A DNA stretch of 64,000 nucleotides from an uncultured Lachnospiraceae bacterium. GTDB lineage: Bacteria; Bacillota; Clostridia; Lachnospirales; Lachnospiraceae. Each line of letters starts with the position of its first letter. Positions within the stretch are counted from its first letter, which is position 1. A program made the position numbers and the translations under genes. The notes under the pieces were generated by a model. That model saw nothing but the letters and a program-made list of their open reading frames with translations. It did not search any database and had not been told where the DNA came from. Positions 1 to 6,857 of the stretch are shown piece by piece. The stretch lies in the NCBI GenBank assembly GCA_947631665.1, contig CANRMF010000008.1:1-64000 (forward strand), in the 5' to 3' direction.

Positions 1-201
1 GATTTAAGCCAAAATCCAGAATTAACATGGTTGGCTTGCTATTCTAACAGCCTGACAGAATTGGATTTAAGCCATAATCCGAAACTAACAGAATTGAATT
101 GCTATGATAACAGCCTGACAGAATTGGATTTAAGTCAGAATACAAAATTAACAACCTTGTTTTGCGATGATAATGTAAACGTTATAGGGTATAATAGGTA
201 G
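1..201 (+). CDS. Leucine-rich-repeat protein, 3' fragment
   Basis: This is the C-terminal end of a protein whose start lies left of the window. It reads about three 21-residue leucine-rich repeats of the pattern LTELDLSxNPKLTxLxCYxN, each with a conserved cysteine and asparagine, and ends with VNVIGYNR before a TAG stop. The repeat consensus and the ending closely match the complete gene at 970-2124, which ends in INVIGH, so the two are tandem paralogues. By analogy it is probably an exported surface protein, but its N-terminus is not visible. It lies inside the DNA left of the sigK junction and is therefore probably element cargo. Confidence 0.8.
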   Translation, partial: DLSQNPELTWLACYSNSLTELDLSHNPKLTELNCYDNSLTELDLSQNTKLTTLFCDDNVNVIGYNR

Positions 202-262
202 CCAACAAATCTATAAGAACAATAGTTAAATGTAGTGCAGGTTCTTATGCAGTAACGCAGAT

Positions 263-349
263 ATGGCAAAATGGCGATGGCTAAATTCTTATAACGGAAT
301 AAATCCGAGAGAACTCGATAATGTTACTTGGTTTAAAATGAAGCAATAA
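263..349 (+). pseudogene. Short coding remnant, 28 codons
   Basis: A 28-codon frame starts at ATG 263 and ends at TAA 347-349, just before the ribosome site of the next gene. It contains aromatic and polar residues (WRWLNSYNG, then VTWFKMKQ), which looks more like the end of a real protein than random sequence. No ribosome site precedes it and I do not recognise the family. It may be the tail of a decayed gene between the two cargo genes. Confidence 0.25.
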
Positions 350-373
350 AAGAACAGAAAGGAGGAACTATTT

Positions 374-838
374 ATGAATACTTGGTTAGTTATGGTAAAT
401 GCAACAAAGTATAATCTTTTTGGAGCGGTTCGCAAATATGGAGATGCAATCCCATGGTTTTTTGATGGAACAACAGGAGCAACAGTGGGAGATGAAGTTT
501 TGTTTTATCTTACTCCTTCCAATCCGTCCGACAATGATGAGGGGTATGGAAAGGCTCTTTTGGGTTCGCTGTATAAGCGTGTTGCATTTAGAGGGGTTAT
601 CACAAAAGTTGGGGTTGATAAGAATAGCGAGGAAGCACAACGCGATGATGAGTTTTGGAGTACCAAACAATCAGATGATTATATGAAAAAGCATAATGAA
701 ATTGTTCTTATAAAAATAGAGCAGGCGCTTTATGACAAAAAATATGATAGTTCATTTTTTGACAAAGATATGTGGAAAGCAACAACAAAAACATTTGTTG
801 TAAAAGTTCCGGAGGAAATTGCAAAAAAAATCAACTAA
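374..838 (+). CDS. EVE-like (PUA-superfamily) domain protein
   Basis: This 154-residue cytoplasmic protein starts with MNTWLVMVNATKYN, followed by an IPWF segment and a VGDEVLFYLT strand. That order fits EVE domains, which belong to the PUA superfamily and bind modified bases or RNA. It fills the whole protein, so no effector is fused to it. A strong ribosome site (AGGAGG, 360-365) precedes the ATG, and a perfect intrinsic terminator follows, so it is probably a single-gene unit. EVE proteins are common in mobile DNA and defence islands, where some read modified cytosines; a role here is inference. The family call rests on motif order only. Confidence 0.6.
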   Translation: MNTWLVMVNATKYNLFGAVRKYGDAIPWFFDGTTGATVGDEVLFYLTPSNPSDNDEGYGKALLGSLYKRVAFRGVITKVGVDKNSEEAQRDDEFWSTKQSDDYMKKHNEIVLIKIEQALYDKKYDSSFFDKDMWKATTKTFVVKVPEEIAKKIN

Positions 839-852
839 AAAGCACAGAGCAG

Positions 853-893
853 AGGTCTTCTATATAGATGTAAATATATAGAAGACCTTTTTC
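853..893 (+). terminator. Intrinsic terminator after the EVE-like gene
   Basis: A perfect 14-bp stem pairs 853-866 with 875-888 around an 8-base loop and runs into a T-rich tract. It separates the EVE-like gene from the promoter of the leucine-rich-repeat gene. Confidence 0.85.
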
Positions 894-900
894 TTTTTAT

Positions 901-929
901 TTGCATATTGTCTAAAGTCAGACTATAAT
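901..929 (+). promoter_or_regulatory. Sigma-A-type promoter for the leucine-rich-repeat gene
   Basis: TTGCAT (901-906) and a consensus TATAAT (924-929) are separated by 17 bases. The site lies about 40 bases upstream of the ATG at 970, directly after a terminator. Confidence 0.7.
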
Positions 930-969
930 AAAATCAATGATAGCCGGTTGATATAAGGAGTGCAGCTTT

Positions 970-2124
970 ATGAAAAAAACAAAGAAAATTTTTGCAATAG
1001 TACTGGCAGTGATAATGTCAATATCGCTGCTGCCGGAAGCCGACGCCAGCGCGGCGTCAAAGAAAGTAAGACTGAATAAGGCGAAAGCAATGGTTTATGT
1101 TGGAAAGACCGTTACATTAAAATTGAAGAATGTAAAGAAACAGGTAAAGTGGAGTACGTCCAATAAAAAGGTGGCAATCGTTACGAAAAAGGGAAAAGTA
1201 AAAGGCAAAAAAGCGGGTAAGGCTACGATTACTGCAAAAGTTGGAAAGAAGAAATATACCTGTAAGATTACGGTAAAGAAAAGAGTGACGCCAAAACCAA
1301 TGAAAGATACCGTAGTAAAGAATAAGAAAGATGTTCGGGCGTTGAAAAAAATTATTAAAGAACAGAGAAAACTTGGCGCAGAGATTAGTGAGGACATCAA
1401 TTCAAATAGTTATGAATGGAAACAAACGAAGAAAAACGGCGAGAAACGGTTGGTAGGCATAGTTTGGCATGCAATGAATTTAAAGAACGAAATTTCTTTT
1501 GCAGATTTGGAAAAATTAACAAAGTTGGATTGTGCTGTAAACAACCTGAAAACTCTGGATATCAGTAAGAATACGGAATTAACGAACTTATACTGCCAAA
1601 ATAACAGCCTGACAACGCTGGATTTAAGTCAAAACCCAAAATTAAAAGGCATATATTGCTATAATAACAGGCTGGCGACTTTGGATTTAAGCCATAATAC
1701 AGAATTATTATTCCTGCGCTGTTACAATAATAGCCTGAAAACTTTAGACGCCAGCAAAAATCCGGCATTAGTATACTTAGATTGTAAGGGAAACGAACTG
1801 ACAGATTTGAATGTAAGTCAGAACACAAAATTAGAAACTTTAGTCTGCAGTAGTAATAAACTGAAAACGTTGGATATCAGGCGGGCTGCAAAATTAAAAG
1901 AAATTTATTGCGATGATAATGAACTGTCAGATTTGGACGTAAGTGGAAATATAGAAATGGACATACTCATTTGCAGTTGGAACAGATTGACAAATTTAGA
2001 TGTCAGCAGGAATACAAAACTGGAGCGGTTGAGCTGCGCCTATAACAATCTGATAGTTTTAGATCTCAGAAATTGTCCATTAGTTATCTTAGACTGTGAT
2101 AACATAAATGTTATAGGACATTGA
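970..2124 (+). CDS. Exported Big_2-like and leucine-rich-repeat surface protein
   Basis: This 384-residue protein has an N-terminal signal peptide (residues 1 to about 27: basic MKKTKK, a hydrophobic core, then ADASA). A lysine-rich Ig-like (Big_2-type) domain occupies roughly residues 30-105 and ends in KKYTCKITVKK. After a linker, about nine 21-residue leucine-rich repeats run from about residue 185 to the end, with the pattern LTxLDLSxNxxLxxLxCxxN; the repeated cysteine and asparagine recall internalin-like folds. There is no LPXTG anchor or lipobox, so wall retention may depend on the basic Ig-like domain. The start is supported by AAGGAG (955-960). It is a paralogue of the gene cut at the left edge and appears to be cargo of the sigK-linked element. 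A ligand-binding role is inferred from the repeats. Confidence 0.8.
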   Translation: MKKTKKIFAIVLAVIMSISLLPEADASAASKKVRLNKAKAMVYVGKTVTLKLKNVKKQVKWSTSNKKVAIVTKKGKVKGKKAGKATITAKVGKKKYTCKITVKKRVTPKPMKDTVVKNKKDVRALKKIIKEQRKLGAEISEDINSNSYEWKQTKKNGEKRLVGIVWHAMNLKNEISFADLEKLTKLDCAVNNLKTLDISKNTELTNLYCQNNSLTTLDLSQNPKLKGIYCYNNRLATLDLSHNTELLFLRCYNNSLKTLDASKNPALVYLDCKGNELTDLNVSQNTKLETLVCSSNKLKTLDIRRAAKLKEIYCDDNELSDLDVSGNIEMDILICSWNRLTNLDVSRNTKLERLSCAYNNLIVLDLRNCPLVILDCDNINVIGH

Positions 2125-2184
2125 TATTATTACGTGTTCAATTGAGCAGAAAAACAATGGTTTTCTATGCAGGGGGGGAGAGAA

Positions 2185-3894
2185 ATGAAAAAAAGCAAAA
2201 TTGCAATTTATTCCCGTAAATCAAAATTTACGGGAAAGGGAGAGAGTATCGAAAATCAGATTGAGTTATGCCACAGGTACATTGACGATACATATCCCGA
2301 TATATCAGAAGCAGATATTGTGGTTTTTGAAGACGAGGGGTTTTCGGGAAAAAATACAGAACGTCCACAGTTTCAGAAAATGATGCAGATGGCAGAAGCT
2401 GGAGAGCTGAAAGCGATTGTCTGTTACCGGTTAGACCGTATCAGCCGTAATATCAGCGACTTTTCCCGACTGATTGAAAAATTAGAAGAAATGGAAATTG
2501 ATTTTATTTCCATGAAAGAAAATTTCACACCGGACAATCCGATGGGAAAAGCCATGATGTATATTTGTTCCATTTTTGCGCAGTTAGAGCGTGAGACGAT
2601 TGCAGAGCGGATACTGGACAATATGCACGAACTGGCAAAGACCGGCAGGTGGTTAGGTGGGACAACACCCACAGGATATCAAAGCGTGGAAATGACCGGC
2701 AGGATTGAGTTGGACGGAAAGACAAGGAAAATGCACAAGTTGGAAATCATCAAAGAGGAAGCGGATTTGGTTCGGCTGATTTTTCAAAAATTTCTTGAAA
2801 CCGGTTCTTTAACAAAGGTGGACGAGTATTTACTCATGAACAATATCAAAACGAAAAATAACAGAAATTTTTCGCGATTTTCCATCAGAGGAATACTGGA
2901 AAATCCTGTTTACATGAGCGCGGATATGGAGGCTTGGGAGTATTTTGAAAATCAAGGGGTAGAGGTATTTGCGCCGAAAGAATGTTTTCATGGTAAATAT
3001 GGGATTATGGCATACAACAAAACAAAGCAGAATACAGCCAAATCCCATGATACCAGAGCGATTACAGAGTGGATTATTGCAATCGGAAAACACAAACCGC
3101 TTGTCAGTGGAGCAGACTGGGTAAAGGCGCAAAGTCTGTTATCCCAAAACAAGTCCAAAACCTATCGGAAACCGAAAAGTGTCTATGCCCTGTTGTCGGG
3201 GCTTTTATATTGTGAAAACTGCGGTGCGTATATGCGCCCGAAAGTAAACAGACGGATTTTGGCGAATGGAGAAAAATCTTTCAGTTATTTGTGTGAAACA
3301 AAAGAGAAAACCCACAGACAGCATTGCGATATGAAAAATCCTAATGGAAATGAACTGGATAGGAAAGTCTGCAATGAAATCAGAAAGTTGGCCGGCGACA
3401 AATCAGAGTTCTTTCAGTATCTGGAGAACGCAAAAAAAATGATGGGGCAATTAGAAAATGGCAGCAGTACAGAATTGCAGATGTTAAAAAATAAAATCTG
3501 TCAGAATGATAAAAAGATAGAAGCGTTGGTCGATTCATTAACAAAAGCAGAGAACACGCCCTCTTATGATTACATCATCAAAGAGATAAACGAACTGCAT
3601 AAGAAAAATGAACAACTGAAAAATACGCTGGCAGATTTGAATAGCCGGATACAGCAAAACAATCTTTCAGAAAATGAATTTGATATTTTAGAGTCCATAC
3701 TGGTTCAGTTTTCAGAGAGTTTTGATTTAATGAGTTATGAAGAAAAGCGGAGAGCCCTGAGAGTTTTTATTGATAAAGTCACATGGGACGGCGAAAACGT
3801 ACATATCTATTTATTCGGAGCAGACAGAAAAGAGAATGAAAAGGGAAGAAAGGGCAAAGAAGCCAAAGCGAGGGGATTGCAAATGAACTGTTGA
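2185..3894 (+). CDS. Large serine recombinase, skin-type (SpoIVCA-like)
   Basis: This 569-residue site-specific recombinase starts with a resolvase catalytic domain (about 1-150). The YSRKS motif places the serine nucleophile at residue 13, and the YRLDRISRN motif is at 81-89. A recombinase DNA-binding domain follows (about 160-290), then a zinc ribbon with CENCG at 343-347 and further cysteines near 370 and 379, and a coiled-coil stretch near 425-490. I chose ATG 2185, not ATG 2167, because a purine-rich GGGGGGAGAGA sits just before it. The 3' end runs across the AATGA core and overlaps the sigK exon in another frame, so its last residues are encoded by the target. By analogy with SpoIVCA it should excise the element and rebuild sigK in the mother cell. 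The family is certain; the developmental role is inference. Confidence 0.88.
   Translation: MKKSKIAIYSRKSKFTGKGESIENQIELCHRYIDDTYPDISEADIVVFEDEGFSGKNTERPQFQKMMQMAEAGELKAIVCYRLDRISRNISDFSRLIEKLEEMEIDFISMKENFTPDNPMGKAMMYICSIFAQLERETIAERILDNMHELAKTGRWLGGTTPTGYQSVEMTGRIELDGKTRKMHKLEIIKEEADLVRLIFQKFLETGSLTKVDEYLLMNNIKTKNNRNFSRFSIRGILENPVYMSADMEAWEYFENQGVEVFAPKECFHGKYGIMAYNKTKQNTAKSHDTRAITEWIIAIGKHKPLVSGADWVKAQSLLSQNKSKTYRKPKSVYALLSGLLYCENCGAYMRPKVNRRILANGEKSFSYLCETKEKTHRQHCDMKNPNGNELDRKVCNEIRKLAGDKSEFFQYLENAKKMMGQLENGSSTELQMLKNKICQNDKKIEALVDSLTKAENTPSYDYIIKEINELHKKNEQLKNTLADLNSRIQQNNLSENEFDILESILVQFSESFDLMSYEEKRRALRVFIDKVTWDGENVHIYLFGADRKENEKGRKGKEAKARGLQMNC
3882..3886 (+). other. Candidate recombination core AATGA at the sigK junction
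   Basis: AATGA spans the Asn-Glu codons of the sigK exon (GCA AAT GAA CTG). To my knowledge the B. subtilis skin element recombines at the same pentamer, at the codons of the conserved NEIL segment of sigma K. Coding similarity to sigma K continues to the right of this point, whereas a stop (TGA 3837-3839) closes that frame a short distance to the left. The partner site must lie outside the window. Confidence 0.65.
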
Positions 3895-4253
3895 TGATGC
3901 TTCGGGGAGAAAAAAAGCGGAGTAAGGACGTCTATCTGGAAGAACCGATTGGGACGGATAAAGAAGGTAATACCATCAGTTTTATGGACGTTATTGAACA
4001 TGATGAGATGGATATTTTAAGCCGAATGGAGCTGGAGGAGGATACGGTACGCGTCAGAGCCTATGTGGATACCCATCTGACGGACAGGGAACGGGAGATT
4101 ATCAGAAAGCGTTACGGACTGGACGGAAAAAAGCCCATGACGCAGATTAAAGTCGGAAAAGAACTGGGGATTTCCCGAAGTTATGTCAGCCGGATTGAAA
4201 AAAAAGCTTTGGAAAAATTGAAAAAAGCCTTTGACAATTCATATAAAAAGTGA
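3882..4253 (+). CDS. sigK: Sigma K C-terminal exon (split sigK, SpoIIIC-like)
   Basis: About 123 codons encode the second half of the mother-cell sporulation factor sigma K. The frame reads NELLMMLRGEKKRSKDVYL, then an EPIGTDKEGN segment typical of sigma K. Region 4 follows, with TDREREIIRKRYGL and the helix-turn-helix GISRSYVSRIEKKALEKL. Regions 1 and 2 are absent and the frame closes upstream at TGA 3837-3839, so it is not a full sigma factor. A TTG (3891) or ATG (3894, 3897) lies near the junction, but none has a convincing ribosome site; expression probably needs rearrangement. SigE and SigG were considered, but the RSYVSRIEKKAL segment fits sigma K better. It matches the spoIIIC half in skin-bearing B. 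subtilis. Confidence 0.85.
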   Translation, partial: NELLMMLRGEKKRSKDVYLEEPIGTDKEGNTISFMDVIEHDEMDILSRMELEEDTVRVRAYVDTHLTDREREIIRKRYGLDGKKPMTQIKVGKELGISRSYVSRIEKKALEKLKKAFDNSYKK

Positions 4254-4304
4254 TAAAAACCATATAGGGGACATTGCGAAAAATAGAAAACAGAGGGAAA
4301 GAGT

Positions 4305-5798
4305 ATGGTTAGCAAAATAAACTGTATGACCATCACCGGAATTGATGTAGTTCCGGTTGTGGTAGAGACAGATGTATGTAACGGCCTGCCATCATTTGAT
4401 ATGGTAGGTCTTTTAGCGTCCGACATTAAAGAGTCGAGAGAGCGTGTCCGGACAGCAGTCAGAAATTCAGGGTATTTCATACCGCCCAAACGGATTACCA
4501 TCAATTTTTCACCCGCCAATATAAGAAAAAACGGCACTTGTTTTGACGTTGCAGTCGCAGTGTCTATTCTCCATGCGCTGGGAATAATCCGGTGCGATTT
4601 GTCGGACAAGCTGTTTGTCGGGGAATTAAGCCTCAATGGAGGACTTGTAAAAATCAACGGGGCGCTGCCCATGATTTTACAGGCGGCGGCGATGGGGCTG
4701 CGCCGGTGTTTTGTTCCGGTGGAAAATCTGGGAGAATGTAGTTTTGTGCAGAATGTGGAAGTAATCGGCGTCAGAAATCTCAATGAAATTGTCATGATTT
4801 TGTCCGGAGGACATATATATTCAGAGAAGGTTTCCGTAAGCGCGCGGCCGCAGGAATTTTCATATGATTTTTCGGCAGTTAAGGGACAGGAACTTGCAAA
4901 AAAGGCGGCGGAGATTGCGGCGGCGGGAATGCACAACATGCTGATGGTCGGGCCGCCGGGCACAGGAAAGAGCCTGATTGCAAAGGCGATGCCGTCCATT
5001 ATGCCGGATATGGGCAGTGACGAGCAGATTGAAGTGTCAAAGATTCAGAGCATTGCCGGAATTTTGCAGGGCGGTCTGGCAACGCAGAGACCGTTTCGCA
5101 GTCCGCATCATACTGCCACAGTGGCGGCGATGATTGGCGGAGGCATCAATCCGAAACCCGGCGAGGTTACGCTGGCAAACGGAGGGATTCTTTATATGGA
5201 CGAGTTTCCGGAATTTTCCGGACGCGTTATTGAGACGTTAAGGCAGCCGATGGAGGAGGGCGAAATTCATATTTCGCGGACGGGAGGAGTTTACCGTTTT
5301 CCGGCGCGCTTTATGCTGCTGGCTTCCATGAATCCATGCAGATGTGGGTATTATCCCGACAGAAACCGATGCAGTTGTACCGAACGCGATGTCAAAAAAT
5401 ATATGGAGAAGGTCAGCGGGCCGGTGATGGACAGGATTGATTTGTGCGTTCATATGAATCCGGTAGGTTTCCATGAACTGCAAAAGGACGGCGCTGCTGA
5501 AAGCTCTGCGGCAATCCGCAAAAGAGTCAGCGCGGCGGTCAATATCCAGCGGAAGCGTTATCAGTCAGAGCCAATCCGCTTTAACAGTGAACTCTCAGGG
5601 GAAAGCCTGAAAAAATACTGTGTTCTGGGAAAAGAGGAAGAAGCGCTGGTCAGAAAAATTTATGAGATGTTTTCTTTGAGCGTGCGCGGTTACGAAAAAC
5701 TGATTAAGGTTTCAAGAACGATTGCGGACTCGAAAGGCGGAAACGATATTACCGCGCAGGACATTACAGAGGCGCTGGCATTTAAAATACAAAGTTAA
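4305..5798 (+). CDS. comM: YifB/ComM-family AAA+ ATPase (Mg-chelatase-like)
   Basis: This 497-residue cytoplasmic protein is a full-length ComM/YifB. An N-terminal ChlI-like domain (about 20-140) precedes the AAA+ module. The Walker A motif GPPGTGKS lies at about residue 216, a Walker B segment YMDEFPEF follows, and the C-terminal Mg-chelatase domain contains a cysteine cluster (CRCGYYPDRNRCSC). ComM is a branch-migration helicase that helps integrate transformed single-stranded DNA; elsewhere the family is tied to genome maintenance. The next gene is dprA, 11 bases downstream, and the pair forms a DNA-processing unit. A GAGGGAAAGAG ribosome site supports the ATG at 4305. Confidence 0.92.
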   Translation: MVSKINCMTITGIDVVPVVVETDVCNGLPSFDMVGLLASDIKESRERVRTAVRNSGYFIPPKRITINFSPANIRKNGTCFDVAVAVSILHALGIIRCDLSDKLFVGELSLNGGLVKINGALPMILQAAAMGLRRCFVPVENLGECSFVQNVEVIGVRNLNEIVMILSGGHIYSEKVSVSARPQEFSYDFSAVKGQELAKKAAEIAAAGMHNMLMVGPPGTGKSLIAKAMPSIMPDMGSDEQIEVSKIQSIAGILQGGLATQRPFRSPHHTATVAAMIGGGINPKPGEVTLANGGILYMDEFPEFSGRVIETLRQPMEEGEIHISRTGGVYRFPARFMLLASMNPCRCGYYPDRNRCSCTERDVKKYMEKVSGPVMDRIDLCVHMNPVGFHELQKDGAAESSAAIRKRVSAAVNIQRKRYQSEPIRFNSELSGESLKKYCVLGKEEEALVRKIYEMFSLSVRGYEKLIKVSRTIADSKGGNDITAQDITEALAFKIQS

Positions 5799-5809
5799 GG
5801 GGGGATACT

Positions 5810-6760
5810 ATGAAGGAGTTTGAGTGGAACAAAAAAGAAAATCAATGGAATCGTGAAATTCGGGAGCGGTTGAAAAATCCGGATTTTTTAAAGGCGTTAA
5901 AAATGAACGAAATCAGGGTTGTTCAAAAAGGAGACAGGGATTATCCCCTGAAACTTATGCCTTACGAAAATAAACCGGAATTTCTGTTTTATAAGGGCGC
6001 TCTGCCTGACGCCGGTAAAGCTTCGGTTGCGATGGTGGGCGCAAGGGCGTGCTCGAATTACGGCAGAAGCATGGCAAAAAGCATTGCAAGGGAACTGTCT
6101 GCGGCAGGCGTACAGATTATCAGCGGCATGGCGAGAGGCATTGATACATACAGCCAGCTTGGAGCGCTTGAGGGCGGCACGCCGACGTTTGCAGTGATGG
6201 GCTGCGGCGTGGATATCTGTTATCCGACAGAAAATATCGGACTGTACAATGATATTATTACGCATGGCGGAGGGATTCTTTCCGAGTATCCGCCGGGCGT
6301 GCAGCCGAAGACATGGCATTTTCCAATGCGCAACCGTATTATCAGCGGATTGTCGGACAAGGTTGTGGTCATTGAGGCAAAGGAAAAGAGCGGAAGCCTG
6401 ATTACGGTGGAATGGGCGCTTGAGCAGGGCAAGGACGTGATGGCGCTTCCGGGAAGAATCGGGGAAAAGTTAAGCGCAGGCTGCAACCGGCTGATTAAAA
6501 CGGGAGCGGGCATTGTCACCTCGTCTGCGGATATTTTGGACGAACTTCATATGGAAAACATTCCGACGGAAAAGAAGGAGGTGCAGGTCGCAGAGGAATT
6601 CCGCCCGATTTACGAGGCGCTGGAGTTGCAGCCCAAGAGCCTTTATGAGATTATGGAGGCGGCGGACTGCGATTACGGAACTGCGCTTTCAATTCTTTTA
6701 AAACTGCAGTTGATGGGAATGATTGAGCAGCCGGTTGAAAATTATTATGTAAGGAAATAG
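5810..6760 (+). CDS. dprA: DNA-processing protein DprA/Smf
   Basis: This 316-residue protein binds incoming single-stranded DNA and loads RecA during transformation. The Rossmann-like core is seen in order: VGARACSNYG, SGMARGIDTYSQLGAL, VMGCGVDICYP, GGGILSEYPPG and ALPGRIGE. A C-terminal winged-helix-like segment (about 255-316) follows. The start has GGGGG (5801-5805) just upstream and lies 11 bases after comM, so the two are cotranscribed. The length is usual for the family. It ends immediately before the topA promoter. Confidence 0.95.
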   Translation: MKEFEWNKKENQWNREIRERLKNPDFLKALKMNEIRVVQKGDRDYPLKLMPYENKPEFLFYKGALPDAGKASVAMVGARACSNYGRSMAKSIARELSAAGVQIISGMARGIDTYSQLGALEGGTPTFAVMGCGVDICYPTENIGLYNDIITHGGGILSEYPPGVQPKTWHFPMRNRIISGLSDKVVVIEAKEKSGSLITVEWALEQGKDVMALPGRIGEKLSAGCNRLIKTGAGIVTSSADILDELHMENIPTEKKEVQVAEEFRPIYEALELQPKSLYEIMEAADCDYGTALSILLKLQLMGMIEQPVENYYVRK

Positions 6761-6789
6761 TTGCAAAAATTTTTTTGTTGGTGTATAGT
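6761..6789 (+). promoter_or_regulatory. Promoter of topA
   Basis: TTGCAA (6761-6766) and TATAGT (6784-6789) are spaced by 17 bases. The -35 box begins on the base after the dprA stop codon, and the site lies about 70 bases before the chosen topA start. Confidence 0.7.
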
Positions 6790-6857
6790 TTGGTGTGTTT
6801 CAGCATATACACACATAGCAGGGACACTTGGAACAAATTTTTTATAGGGAGAGTTTC

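Noticed and set aside
2201-2383. Second small protein inside the recombinase gene
   Set aside because: It is an out-of-frame shadow of the recombinase catalytic domain.
3891-4253. Independent small sigma factor
   Set aside because: Region 2 is missing, the start has no ribosome site, and the left edge falls exactly at the sigma K split point.
4181-4999. 272-codon minus-strand frame
   Set aside because: It is antisense to the sigK exon and comM, both of which have clear protein motifs.
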